The translations under genes and the position numbers were made by a program. This document shows, piece by piece, positions 26,274 to 34,697 of a stretch of DNA of 64,000 nucleotides. The number at the start of each line of letters is the position of its first letter. The first letter of the stretch is position 1. A model generated the notes under the pieces. That model searched no databases, was not told the DNA's origin, and saw only the letters and a list, made by a program, of their open reading frames with translations. The stretch is from an uncultured Collinsella sp. (GTDB lineage: Bacteria > Actinomycetota > Coriobacteriia > Coriobacteriales > Coriobacteriaceae), in contig UQPF01000004.1 in NCBI GenBank assembly GCA_900542905.1, forward strand, positions 1 to 64,000. The letters are read 5' to 3'.

Positions 26274-26684
26274 GTGGACGGATTGAATACGGTTTTGGAG
26301 TATTTGACGTCGGTGCCGGCGTGGTATCTGGCGACAAGCGTGGACGGGCAGCCACATGTGCGTCCGTTCTCGTTTGCACAGATTCAGGACGGCAAGCTGT
26401 GGTTTGTGACGGCGCGCACCAAAGATGTGTGGCAAGAGCTTCTGCAAAACCAGCGCTTTGAGGCCACGAGTTGGTGGCCGGGCCATGGTTGGTTGATCCT
26501 GCGCGGGCGTGCGGGGCTGGAAGACCGGGCTTCGAGTGAAATGCGCGAGGCCGGTTGGAAGCATCTTGAGCGCCTGGGCGAGCACTATGAGGGGCCTAAC
26601 GACCCCATGCTCGTCTTCTTTAGCGTCGAGGATCCCGAGGCTTTTATCTGCAATCACGACGAATGGGTGCCGGTCGAGCTCTAG
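26274..26684 (+). CDS. pyridoxamine 5'-phosphate oxidase family protein, copy 2
   Basis: A 136-residue paralog of the preceding gene. Both share VPAWYLAT (IPAWYLAT in copy 1), the HVRPFSFAQIQDGKLWFVT block and the closing FFSVEDPEAFIC against FFSVRNIAARFC. It starts at GTG 26274 behind AGGAGG. Divergence outside the core suggests an old tandem duplication with possibly distinct substrates. A hairpin terminator follows, so this is the likely end of the ribU operon or of a separate pair. Confidence 0.82.
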   Translation: MDGLNTVLEYLTSVPAWYLATSVDGQPHVRPFSFAQIQDGKLWFVTARTKDVWQELLQNQRFEATSWWPGHGWLILRGRAGLEDRASSEMREAGWKHLERLGEHYEGPNDPMLVFFSVEDPEAFICNHDEWVPVEL

Positions 26685-26721
26685 CCAGCTGGCTCATCCT
26701 AACAACTTAGTTTTCGCATGG

Positions 26722-26775
26722 GCGGGCCCCGTGTTGCCCGGCACCGTAAGGAGTGCCGGTCAATACGGGGCCCGC
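26722..26775 (+). terminator. nested terminator hairpin before the arg operon
   Basis: Outer stem GCGGGCCCCG (26722-26731) with CGGGGCCCGC (26766-26775), then TGTTG with CAATA, enclosing CCGGCAC/GTGCCGG. There is no strong T-run on the plus strand (CTCCATTTG). Confidence 0.65.
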
Positions 26776-26818
26776 TCCATTTGTCAATTCCTTCAAGCGA
26801 ATGTGTCGGGAATGTTTC

Positions 26819-26856
26819 AATGCATGAATATGCAAGCCATTTACGTGTTCATGCAT
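26819..26856 (+). promoter_or_regulatory. possible ArgR operator boxes upstream of argC
   Basis: AATGCATGAATATGCAAG (26819-26836) is a near-palindrome resembling the TGAAT/ATTCA-type ARG box. A second half-related TTCATGCAT (26848-26856) is the inverse of the ATGCATGAA at 26820-26828. They lie 85-120 bases before argC. A promoter could not be fixed, and no argR gene is in the window. Confidence 0.42.
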
Positions 26857-26941
26857 CTTTTGGTGCTAAAGTTTCAACCCACTTCATAACGACAGCTGCG
26901 AAATGCGCATCGGTGCATAAATCGCAGACAAGGAGTCTGAT

Positions 26942-28012
26942 ATGTCTTTGAAGGTTGGAATCGTCGGCGCGGCTGGATATGCCGGAGCCGAGCTCATTCG
27001 CCTCGTGCTCGGTCATCCCGAGTTTGAACTTGTCGCCATTACGTCCAACGCCGATGCCGGCCAGCCGTTGTCTGCGGTGTACCCGAGCTTCACCGGCGTA
27101 AGCGATCTTGTCTTCACGACGCATGATGCCCCCGAGCTCAAGAACTGTGACGCGGTATTTTTGGCCGTGCCGCACACGGCTGCCATGGCTCAGGTGCCCG
27201 CCCTGCTTGCCGCGGGAGTCTCCTGCATTGACCTCTCGGCCGACTATCGCCTGAGCGATCCGGCCACCTTTGAGGCCTGGTATGCCGCCGAGCACACGAG
27301 CCCCGAGTTGCTCAAGACCCGTGCCTTTGGCCTGCCCGAGCTATTCTGCCGGGACTTGGAGACCGCCGCATCCGACCATGCCGACGGCAAACCCGTGCTG
27401 GTCGCCTGCGCCGGTTGCTATCCCACCGCAACGAGCCTTGCCGCCGCGCCCGCCGTGCGCGCTGGCTGGGTTGCCCAGAGCGGCCCCGTGATCGTTGATG
27501 CCATCAGCGGTGTGACGGGTGCCGGCAAGTCCTGCAACGCTCGTACGCATTTTTGCAGCGCCGACGAGAACTTGGAGGCCTACGGCGTGGGTAAGCATCG
27601 CCACACGCCCGAGATTGAGCAAATCCTTGGCCTGACCGATCGCGTCGTCTTTACCCCGCACCTGGCACCGCTCAAGCGTGGTCTGCTCTCCACGGTGACG
27701 ATGCCGCTCGCGCCGCAGGCCATCGACTCCTTGGCTCTTGAGGACGTTGTCGACTATTACAAGCAGTTCTATGCCGGTCGCACCTTTGTGCGCGTGCTCG
27801 ATACCGGCCAGCAGCCCAAGACGGCTTCGGTTGTCGGCACCAACGCCGCCCAGATTGGCCTCGCGCTCAACAAGCGCGCGGGCGTGCTGGTGGCGACGGG
27901 CGCCATCGACAATCTGTGCAAGGGCGCTGCGGGCCAAGCGGTCCAGTGCGCCAATATCGTCTTTGGCTTTGACGAGCGACGAGGCTTGCCCACAGTGACG
28001 TGCCCGGTGTAG
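26942..28012 (+). CDS. argC: N-acetyl-gamma-glutamyl-phosphate reductase
   Basis: Reduces N-acetylglutamyl-5-phosphate to the semialdehyde with NADPH, the third step of arginine/ornithine synthesis. The 356-residue protein has the Rossmann motif GAAGYAGAELIRL at 9-21, the catalytic cysteine in ACAGCYPTATSL (around residues 156-167), and HRHTPEIEQ with its conserved His. Length is usual. AAGGAG precedes the ATG. It heads the cluster argC-argJ-argB-argD and has ArgR-like boxes upstream. Confidence 0.96.
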   Translation: MSLKVGIVGAAGYAGAELIRLVLGHPEFELVAITSNADAGQPLSAVYPSFTGVSDLVFTTHDAPELKNCDAVFLAVPHTAAMAQVPALLAAGVSCIDLSADYRLSDPATFEAWYAAEHTSPELLKTRAFGLPELFCRDLETAASDHADGKPVLVACAGCYPTATSLAAAPAVRAGWVAQSGPVIVDAISGVTGAGKSCNARTHFCSADENLEAYGVGKHRHTPEIEQILGLTDRVVFTPHLAPLKRGLLSTVTMPLAPQAIDSLALEDVVDYYKQFYAGRTFVRVLDTGQQPKTASVVGTNAAQIGLALNKRAGVLVATGAIDNLCKGAAGQAVQCANIVFGFDERRGLPTVTCPV

Positions 28013-28146
28013 CACATTCGATTGTTAACGATTTGGTAGTCGGGCATCGAGTGGGGCGCCACTCTTAAGCTGGTCTCATGATCACGACTGGCATGGCGCA
28101 CCAACCGATGTCCGTTTTTTGTTTGATATAAGGAGTCGTAGGGACG

Positions 28147-29415
28147 ATGAACACCGACCTGTTTGATATCAAGATTCGCGCCGTCGAGGGCGGCGTTACG
28201 GCTGCGGCTGGTTTTAAGGCTGCAGGCATCCACGCTGGGTTCCGCAAGAACCCCGAGCGTCTGGATTACACGCTCGTCGTGCCCGATAAACCCTGTCCCG
28301 GTGCCGGCGTGTTTACCACCAACCGCTTTTGCGCGGCGCCCGTGCAGGTGAGCCGTGCCAACCTGGGCGGTGCCGACAAGGGTTACGGTATCATCGCCGG
28401 CGTTTCGGTCAACTCTGGCAATGCCAACGCCGCCACGGGTGAGACCGGCCTTGCGTGCGCGCGCGAGACGTGCAGCATCGCATCGCAGGTCATCGGCTGC
28501 GAGCCCCAGCAGATTCTGGTTGCCTCCACGGGCGTGATTGGCCAGATTCTGCCGATCGACACGTTTGAGACCGCCATTCCTGCTGCCTACGAGGCGCTCT
28601 CCGCCCACGGTGGCGCCGATGCCGCTCGCGCCATCATGACGACCGACACGCACTCCAAGGAGTACGCCGTGTCCTACGTCAGCGAGGCTGCGGGTCATGC
28701 AGGCAATGCCTATACGGTGGGCGGTATGTGCAAGGGCTCGGGCATGATCATGCCCAACATGGCCACCATGATCGCGGTCATCACTACCGATGCCCCCGTC
28801 GAGCCGGCGGCGCTCCACGCCCTGTTGCTCTCCACCGTCAAGCAGACCTTTAACAAGGTAACGGTCGATTCCGACACCTCGACCAACGACACCTGCATCA
28901 TGCTTGCCTCCGGCGCCGCTGCCGCAGATGCCGAGCCTATCGTCGAGGGCTCCGATGGCTTCGACGAGTTGGCATTTGCCGTGCACGAGGTGTGCGAGAG
29001 CCTGGCGCGCAATATCGCCGCCGATGGTGAGGGCGCATCCAAGCTTGTTACGGTCAACGTTACCGGCGCCGTGAACGACGAGGAGGCCGATATCGCCGCT
29101 CGCGCCGTTGCCAACTCGCCGCTCGTTAAGACCTGCATCGCCGGCCACGACTGCAACTGGGGCCGCGTCGCCATGGCACTCGGCAAGTGCGGCGTGAAGT
29201 TTAATCAGGAAGACGTTTCCATCGACATGATGGGCATGCCTGTCTGTCGCGATGGTCTGACTGTTCCCTTTGACGAGGACGAGGCTCTACGACGTTTCGA
29301 GGCGCCCGAGATCGTGATCTCGGCCGACCTGGGCGCAGGCGACGCGGCAACGACCGTGTGGACCTGCGACCTCACGCACGAGTACATCTCCATCAACGGC
29401 GACTACCGTTCCTAG
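28147..29415 (+). CDS. argJ: bifunctional ornithine acetyltransferase / N-acetylglutamate synthase
   Basis: Recycles the acetyl group from N-acetylornithine to glutamate; bifunctional forms also use acetyl-CoA. The 422-residue precursor contains the self-cleavage site KGSGMIMPNMATMIAVITTD, where the Ala-Thr bond splits to expose the nucleophilic threonine. GHDCNWGRVAMALG and VTVDSDTSTNDT are further signatures. With argJ present, no separate argE or argA is needed for the cyclic pathway. It lies 134 bases after argC with its own GGAG site. Confidence 0.96.
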   Translation: MNTDLFDIKIRAVEGGVTAAAGFKAAGIHAGFRKNPERLDYTLVVPDKPCPGAGVFTTNRFCAAPVQVSRANLGGADKGYGIIAGVSVNSGNANAATGETGLACARETCSIASQVIGCEPQQILVASTGVIGQILPIDTFETAIPAAYEALSAHGGADAARAIMTTDTHSKEYAVSYVSEAAGHAGNAYTVGGMCKGSGMIMPNMATMIAVITTDAPVEPAALHALLLSTVKQTFNKVTVDSDTSTNDTCIMLASGAAAADAEPIVEGSDGFDELAFAVHEVCESLARNIAADGEGASKLVTVNVTGAVNDEEADIAARAVANSPLVKTCIAGHDCNWGRVAMALGKCGVKFNQEDVSIDMMGMPVCRDGLTVPFDEDEALRRFEAPEIVISADLGAGDAATTVWTCDLTHEYISINGDYRS

Positions 29416-29496
29416 ATTCCAGGCACGCTGCGCATCTCGCCGCGATTGCGGACAGCGGAGCACGGCGCGATAACGATACGAAAGACGAGGCAGATT

Positions 29497-30477
29497 ATGA
29501 AATTCGCACGCGATTGTCGTTCGAGCGAATCCAACGAAGCAACCGCGCAGCTGCTGTTCGAAGCGCTGCCGTGGATTAAGAACCTGACCGGCAAGACGGT
29601 TGTTATCAAATATGGCGGAGCCGCCATGGTTGATGAGCAGCTGCGCCGCGACGTGATGAGCGACATCGTTTTGCTCAAGATCATCGGTATGCGCCCCGTC
29701 ATCGTGCATGGCGGCGGCAAGGCTATCAACGAGGCGCTGAGCCATTACGATATTCCCGTCGAGTTTAAGAACGGCCAGCGCGTGACCACGCCGGCGACTA
29801 TGGATATCGTGCGCGAGGTGCTGGGCGGCAAGGTCAACCAAGAGCTGGTTGCTGCCATCAACCACCACGGCAACCTGGCCGTGGGCGTGTCGGGCAGCGA
29901 TGCCGGCACGCTCATCGCCGAGCCGCTCGACCCCGAGCTCGGTCGCGTGGGCAAAGTGACGCACGTCAACACCGACTATATCGAGCGCTTACTCGATAGC
30001 GAGTACATCCCCGTCATCGCTACCGTCGCGGCGGGGGAGGACGGCGGTTTCTTCAACATCAACGCCGACACCGCCGCCGGTGCCGTTGCCGCGGCGCTCC
30101 ACGCGCATAAGGCAATCTTTTTGACCGATGTCGATGGCCTGTACAAGGACTTTAGCGACAAGGACTCGCTTATCTCCAACCTAACGCTCGACGAGGTTAA
30201 CGAAATGCTCTACGGCGGCGAGGTCGATAAGGGCATGATTCCCAAGCTGCGCGCGGCCGTCGATGCGCTTACCGGCGGCGTATTTCGTGCCCACATCATT
30301 AACGGTACTACGCCGCATTCGCTGCTCCTGGAGCTGCTGACCGATGCCGGCGTCGGCACCGTGATCCATTCCACCGAGACGGCTTACGAGTTCGATACGC
30401 ATCCGCATCCGCTTTCGACGTTTGCTGCGCGTCTGACCGAGAACCTTGACGAGGTCGAGAAGCTTCAGACGGTCTAG
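29497..30477 (+). CDS. argB: acetylglutamate kinase
   Basis: Phosphorylates N-acetylglutamate, the second step of the pathway and often feedback-inhibited by arginine. The 326-residue product has the N-terminal KYGGAAM phosphate loop, the VHGGGKAI motif and the late TADGLYKDF-type FLTDVDGLYKDF. An N-terminal helix before the kinase core (ALPWIKNLTG) matches arginine-sensitive hexameric forms. ATG 29497 is preferred to 29446, since only it has a ribosome-site-like GACGAGG. The 25 C-terminal residues extend slightly past the usual end. Confidence 0.95.
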   Translation: MKFARDCRSSESNEATAQLLFEALPWIKNLTGKTVVIKYGGAAMVDEQLRRDVMSDIVLLKIIGMRPVIVHGGGKAINEALSHYDIPVEFKNGQRVTTPATMDIVREVLGGKVNQELVAAINHHGNLAVGVSGSDAGTLIAEPLDPELGRVGKVTHVNTDYIERLLDSEYIPVIATVAAGEDGGFFNINADTAAGAVAAALHAHKAIFLTDVDGLYKDFSDKDSLISNLTLDEVNEMLYGGEVDKGMIPKLRAAVDALTGGVFRAHIINGTTPHSLLLELLTDAGVGTVIHSTETAYEFDTHPHPLSTFAARLTENLDEVEKLQTV

Positions 30478-30546
30478 CTGACCCGCAGCCGCCCCATTCC
30501 TGCACCCATAGCCCCGCGCCGTCTGGCGCCCAACGAAAGGCATCCC

Positions 30547-31830
30547 ATGTCACTTGCAGCTCAGCAATCGCTTGAATCCCATTACGTTATGCATACCTTT
30601 GGCCGCTCTCCGGTCGAGTTTGTCGAGGGTCACGGCATGAAGCTCACCGGCGACGATGGCCGTGAGTACCTCGACTTTCTTGCCGGCATCGGCGTGTGCA
30701 GCCTAGGTCATGGCAACCTGGCTGTGCTCTCGGCGCTCGAGGCGCAGACCAAAAAGCTCATGCATGTCTCCAATTACTTCTACATCGAGCAGCGCGGACA
30801 GGTCGCGGCGCTGCTGTCCAAGCTTGCTAACGACGACGTAGATGGTGCGCGCGTGCTTGCCGATGCCATTGCCGCCGGCGATGAGACCACGGCAGCTGCT
30901 CTTGGTGCCCCGGCTGCGGATGAGCAGGTTTGGGAGACCTTCTTTGCCAACTCTGGCGCCGAGGCCAACGAGGGCTCGATGAAGCTCGCGCGCCTGTACG
31001 CCAAGCGTGCCGGTAATGGCGGCAACACCATCGTGTGCATGCGCGGCGGCTTCCACGGCCGTACGCTCGAGACCATTGCCGCCACCATGCAGGATTGGCT
31101 GCAGGACAGCTTCCGCCCGCTGCCGTGTGGCTTTGTGGCCTGCACGCCCAACGATGTGGACGAGCTGCGTGCGATCTTTAAGCAGCTGGGGAGCGAGATT
31201 TGTGCCGTGATGCTCGAGCCGATCCAGGGTGAGAGTGGTGTGCACCCCATGATCGAGGAGTTTATGGCGGCAGCGCGCGACCTGGCACACGAAGTGGGAG
31301 CCGTGCTTATCGCCGACGAGGTCCAGTGCGGCATCTTCCGCTCCGGCAAGCCGTTTGCATTCCAAACCTATGGCGTGGAGCCCGACATCATGAGCCTTGC
31401 CAAGGGCATTGCCGATGGCGTGCCCATGGGTGCCGTCGTGGCAAAGAAGGAGATTGCCGACGTGTTTAAGCCGGGCGACCACGGCTCGACCTTTGGCGGT
31501 AGCTGCTTGGCCGTCGCGGCGTGCGCCGCGACGCTCTCCGCGCTTGTGCGCGGCGATTATGCCGACCATGCTGCCAAGGTGGGTGCCTATATGGAGGCAA
31601 AGCTCGCCAAGCTGCCGCACGTGACCGAGGTACGTGGTCGCGGCTTGATGCTCGGCTGTGATTTGGATGATGCCGCGGGCGACGCGCATGATGTTGTTGC
31701 CCGCGCGCTGGCCGCCGGTGCCGTGATCAACGCTACGGGTGCGCATGCGCTGCGTTTCCTGCCGCCGCTCGTCTGCGAGGAAGCCGACGTGGACAGCCTG
31801 ATCGAGATCCTGTCGGGCGTCTTGGGCTAA
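30547..31830 (+). CDS. argD: acetylornithine aminotransferase
   Basis: A PLP-dependent class III aminotransferase that makes N-acetylornithine. Of its 427 residues, FANSGAEANE, the ADEVQCGIFRSG motif and the PLP lysine in MSLAKGIADG are all in place. It is about 30 residues longer than common ArgD because of an insertion rich in Ala/Asp/Gly (around residues 98-128, AGDETTAAALGAPAADEQ) immediately before the cofactor-binding segment. AAAGGC precedes the ATG. It ends the arg cluster, with a terminator after it; argF, argG and argH are not here. Confidence 0.94.
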   Translation: MSLAAQQSLESHYVMHTFGRSPVEFVEGHGMKLTGDDGREYLDFLAGIGVCSLGHGNLAVLSALEAQTKKLMHVSNYFYIEQRGQVAALLSKLANDDVDGARVLADAIAAGDETTAAALGAPAADEQVWETFFANSGAEANEGSMKLARLYAKRAGNGGNTIVCMRGGFHGRTLETIAATMQDWLQDSFRPLPCGFVACTPNDVDELRAIFKQLGSEICAVMLEPIQGESGVHPMIEEFMAAARDLAHEVGAVLIADEVQCGIFRSGKPFAFQTYGVEPDIMSLAKGIADGVPMGAVVAKKEIADVFKPGDHGSTFGGSCLAVAACAATLSALVRGDYADHAAKVGAYMEAKLAKLPHVTEVRGRGLMLGCDLDDAAGDAHDVVARALAAGAVINATGAHALRFLPPLVCEEADVDSLIEILSGVLG

Positions 31831-31855
31831 CGCGGCGCAATAACTCAATTTGGAC

Positions 31856-31934
31856 CGGGTTCCGGACTGCGGACGTGCCCTATGCGGCATGATTCAGCGG
31901 TCTGGAACCCGTTTTGCCTTAGATTTGCTAAGGC
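31856..31934 (+). terminator. terminators after argD
   Basis: CGGGTTCC (31856-31863) pairs with GGAACCCG (31904-31911), followed by TTTTG. A second perfect hairpin, GCCTTAG/CTAAGGC, follows at 31916-31934. Confidence 0.75.
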
Positions 31935-31965
31935 AGGGAGACCTGCTGGTCAAAAAACATCAAAT

Positions 31966-32144
31966 ATGAGTACTGTCACCGATTTGGTAGCAGCAATTTT
32001 GGACTAATAAGGCCAGATATCAAGTCGAAATGGCGATGAATGCACGATTTTGATCTAACTGTTAGTCCTTATAATGTACATATGTTGCGTAATTTAAGCA
32101 AATACTGTCTTTTTATATGTTGCAAACAAAGTAGCAGTACTCAT
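31966..32144. repeat. AT-rich 179-base segment with inverted ends
   Basis: ATGAGTACTG (31966-31975) is repeated inverted as CAGTACTCAT (32135-32144). Imperfect complementarity continues inward, and the interior contains GGACTAATAAGG and TTAGTCCTTATAA. It is much richer in A/T than any coding sequence here and has no ORF. It resembles a miniature element, but no target duplication was confirmed. Confidence 0.5.
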
Positions 32145-32188
32145 TTTTGCCATTTTTTGACCACGGCCTTTGTGACAGACGTGCTGGC

Positions 32189-32273
32189 GGGTTCGAATCC
32201 CATGCACCGGGCACAAAAAAGAAAGGCCTCCATCGCTGGAGGCCTAACAATTCAGTGGTGGGCGATGAGGGAT
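32189..32273. repeat. 186-bp-spaced duplication at tRNA-Val, copy 1
   Basis: Contains a T-arm-like GGGTTCGAATCCC (32189-32201), CAAAAAAGAAAGGCC, a hairpin GGCCTCC/GGAGGCC, and the first copy of TCAGTGGTGGGCGATGAGGGAT (32252-32273). The last is the complement of the 3' end of tRNA-Val. The T-stem pairs poorly, so this is a remnant and not a gene. Confidence 0.7.
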
Positions 32274-32373
32274 GTCCGCGTGCGGCTGGCGCCGCCCGCT
32301 TCCGCTTCGGGCCTGCGGCCCTCGCGTGCTGCGCTGGAAAACGCTTCGCGTTTCCTCAGCTCCGCACCCTGTC

Positions 32374-32441
32374 GGGTTCGAATCCCTCTGCGATGGGTCC
32401 AAAAAAGAAAGGCCCCCATTGCTGGGAGCCTATCAAATCAG
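32374..32441. repeat. 186-bp-spaced duplication at tRNA-Val, copy 2
   Basis: Same order as copy 1, offset 185-186 bases: GGGTTCGAATCCC (32374-32386), CAAAAAAGAAAGGCC (32400-32414), a hairpin GGCCCCC/GGGAGCC-like stem that probably terminates tRNA-Val on the minus strand, then the start of the second TCAGTGGTGGGCGATGAGGGAT (32438-32459), which lies in the tRNA itself. Confidence 0.7.
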
Positions 32442-32517
32442 TGGTGGGCGATGAGGGATTCGAACCCCCAGCCTTGTGCGTGTAAAGCACCTGCGCTAAC
32501 CGTTGCGCCAATCGCCC
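32442..32517 (-). tRNA. tRNA-Val (anticodon TAC)
   Basis: A 76-base cloverleaf on the minus strand with acceptor GGGCGAT/ATCGCCC, D arm GCGC-AACGGTTA-GCGC, anticodon loop TTTACAC, T arm GGGGGTTCGAATCCC-type, and an encoded 3' CCA (32442-32444). The anticodon TAC reads valine codon GUA. The first base pair of the anticodon stem is mismatched; the rest is regular. Its 3' end is duplicated at 32252-32273. Confidence 0.93.
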
Positions 32518-32704
32518 GTGCGGAGAGAGTATAGCAAAACAATCGCCCCATTCACCTCATATCCATTAAAGGTAACCGGCGCGTGTCACAGCGGAGCTGA
32601 TTCAGTTGAGATTGCCTGAACATTCCGCCCCTCTTTACGCCCTCGGGTATACTCAAAAGCTACTGATTCGATTTGATGCCCAGCAACAGCAGAGGGGATA
32701 GTAT
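32518..32704. other. region between tRNA-Val and asnB
   Basis: Contains the presumed upstream region of tRNA-Val (minus strand) and of asnB. A TATACT at 32648-32653 could be an asnB -10, but no -35 fits. A GAGGGG ribosome site precedes the asnB ATG. Confidence 0.35.
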
Positions 32705-34585
32705 ATGTGCGGTTTTGTCGGTTTTGTCGGTGGGACGGATAACCAATCCGAGGTGCTCACCAAGATGATGGACCGCATCGTCCATCGCGGTCCCGACATG
32801 GGCGGTCAGTTTATCGACGGCCGCGTTGCCCTCGGCTTCCGCCGCTTGTCGATCCTCGACCTGACCGAGGCCGGCGCTCAGCCCATGGCCAATGAGGACG
32901 GCAGCGTCGTCATTGTCTTCAACGGTGAGATCTACAACTTCCAAGAACTCCGTTCCGAGCTCGAAGCCAAGGGCTACAAGTTCCATTGCGGCGCCGACAC
33001 CGAGAGCCTCCTGCACGGCTACGAGGAGTGGGGCGAGGCCGTCCTCGATCGCCTGCGCGGTATGTACGCCTTCGTCATCTGGGACAAAAAGAAGAACAAG
33101 CTTTTTGGCGCCCGTGACATCTTTGGCATCAAGCCGCTTTACTACTATCCCATGGCCGATGCGGGCGACGGCGCTCCGGGCGTGCTCTTTGGCTCCGAGA
33201 TCAAGAGCTTCCTGGACTACCCGCACTTCCACAAGGCGGTCAACAAAAAGGCCCTGCGTCCGTACATGACGCTGCAGTATTCGGCAACCGAGGAGACCTT
33301 CTTCGAGGGTGTCTACAAGCTGCCGCCGGCGCACTACTTTACCGTCGATATCCCGACCGGCAAGATGAACATCGAGCGTTACTGGGATTGCGATTACTCT
33401 GCCGTCGAGAAGCCGTTCGAGGAGTATGTCGACGAGCTGGACGAGGTCGTGCACGAGAGCGTCGAGGCCCATCGCATCGCCGACGTCAAGGTCGCGTCGT
33501 TCCTCTCCGGTGGCGTCGACTCCAGCTACATCGCCGCTTGCCTCATGCCCGACAAGACCTTCTCGGTGGGCTTTGACTACAAGAACTTCAACGAGACCAA
33601 CTACGCCAAGGAGCTTTCCGATAAGCTCGGCGTCGAGAACGTTCGCAAGATGATTACCGCCGACGAGTTTTTCGGTGCTCTCGAGGACATCCAGTATCAC
33701 ATGGACGAGCCGCAGTCCAACCTGTCTTCCGTGCCGCTGTGGTTCTTGGCCGAGATGGCCCGCAAGGACGTCACCGTCGTGCTTTCGGGCGAAGGCGCCG
33801 ACGAACTCTTTGGCGGCTACGCCTACTACGAGGATACGGTCCCGGTGCGCAAGTACAAAAAGATGGTGCCGCTGCCCATCCGTCGCGCGCTCGGTAACCT
33901 GGCGCTGCATATGCCGTACTTCAAGGGACATAACTTCCTGGTCAAGGGTGCCGAGATCCCCGAGAAGTCGTTCCTGGGACAGGCTCTGGTATGGCCGGAG
34001 CGCGAGGTCGACGGCGTGCTCAAGCCCGAGTACAACACCGGCGACGGCGCCTTTGAGCTCGCTGCACCCATCTACGCACGCGTGAAGGGTCAGCCCGAAC
34101 TGGTCAAGAAGCAGTACCTGGACATGAACATGTGGCTCCCGGGCGACATTCTGCTCAAGGCCGACAAGATGTGCATGGCGCACTCGCTGGAGCTGCGCGT
34201 GCCCTTCCTGGACCGCAAAGTCATGGAGTTCGCCGAGCACATTCCCGATCGCTACCGCATCAACGAGAACGGCAACAAGCAGGTACTCCGCCACGCTGCC
34301 AACAAGTCGCTGCCCGATGAGTGGGCCACCCGTCCCAAGGTGGGCTTCCCGGTGCCGATTGTCTACTGGCTGCGCGAGCAAAAGTGGTACGACTATGTCA
34401 AGGAGTACTTCACCGCGCCGTGGGCAAGCGAGTTCTTCAATACCGACGAGCTCATGCACCTGCTCGATCTGCACTTTGCGGGCAAGGGCGATTTCCAGCG
34501 CAAGATCTATACGCCGCTCGTGTTCCTAGTGTGGTACAAGCGCTTCTTTATCGACGAGGACCAGCCTGCTGTTCAGGCTGCCTAG
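32705..34585 (+). CDS. asnB: asparagine synthase (glutamine-hydrolysing)
   Basis: Makes asparagine from aspartate, ATP and glutamine. The 626-residue protein starts MCGFVGFVGG, so Cys2 is the glutaminase nucleophile after Met removal. RGPDMGGQF and the FNGEIYNF segment complete the N-terminal domain. The synthetase domain has the pyrophosphate loop SFLSGGVDSSYI (around residues 268-279) and the LSGEGADELFGGY motif. Length and order match AsnB. It has its own terminator downstream and is not part of a surface-polysaccharide cluster, which favours a plain amino-acid role. Confidence 0.95.
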   Translation: MCGFVGFVGGTDNQSEVLTKMMDRIVHRGPDMGGQFIDGRVALGFRRLSILDLTEAGAQPMANEDGSVVIVFNGEIYNFQELRSELEAKGYKFHCGADTESLLHGYEEWGEAVLDRLRGMYAFVIWDKKKNKLFGARDIFGIKPLYYYPMADAGDGAPGVLFGSEIKSFLDYPHFHKAVNKKALRPYMTLQYSATEETFFEGVYKLPPAHYFTVDIPTGKMNIERYWDCDYSAVEKPFEEYVDELDEVVHESVEAHRIADVKVASFLSGGVDSSYIAACLMPDKTFSVGFDYKNFNETNYAKELSDKLGVENVRKMITADEFFGALEDIQYHMDEPQSNLSSVPLWFLAEMARKDVTVVLSGEGADELFGGYAYYEDTVPVRKYKKMVPLPIRRALGNLALHMPYFKGHNFLVKGAEIPEKSFLGQALVWPEREVDGVLKPEYNTGDGAFELAAPIYARVKGQPELVKKQYLDMNMWLPGDILLKADKMCMAHSLELRVPFLDRKVMEFAEHIPDRYRINENGNKQVLRHAANKSLPDEWATRPKVGFPVPIVYWLREQKWYDYVKEYFTAPWASEFFNTDELMHLLDLHFAGKGDFQRKIYTPLVFLVWYKRFFIDEDQPAVQAA

Positions 34586-34610
34586 CCTCGGCTTACGAAC
34601 GCCTGCGCGT

Positions 34611-34635
34611 AACGGCTCCTCCGGGAGCCGTTTTT
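34611..34635 (+). terminator. terminator after asnB
   Basis: AACGGCTCC (34611-34619) pairs with GGAGCCGTT (34624-34632) with a 4-base loop, followed by T residues to 34635. Confidence 0.9.
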
Positions 34636-34662
34636 GCGTGGGTGCGTTTCAGTTACTATAAA
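34634..34662 (+). promoter_or_regulatory. promoter of the murE cluster
   Basis: TTGCGT (34634-34639) and TATAAA (34657-34662) are 17 bases apart. The -35 overlaps the end of the asnB terminator. The murE start lies 36 bases further on. Confidence 0.6.
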
Positions 34663-34697
34663 AACCGTCCCTGCCAAATGGCTGAGAAAGGTGAAAG

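Noticed and set aside
32040..32534. 164-residue ORF across the tRNA region
   Set aside because: It runs through the AT-rich repeat, the duplicated tRNA pieces and the tRNA-Val gene, with no protein-like features.
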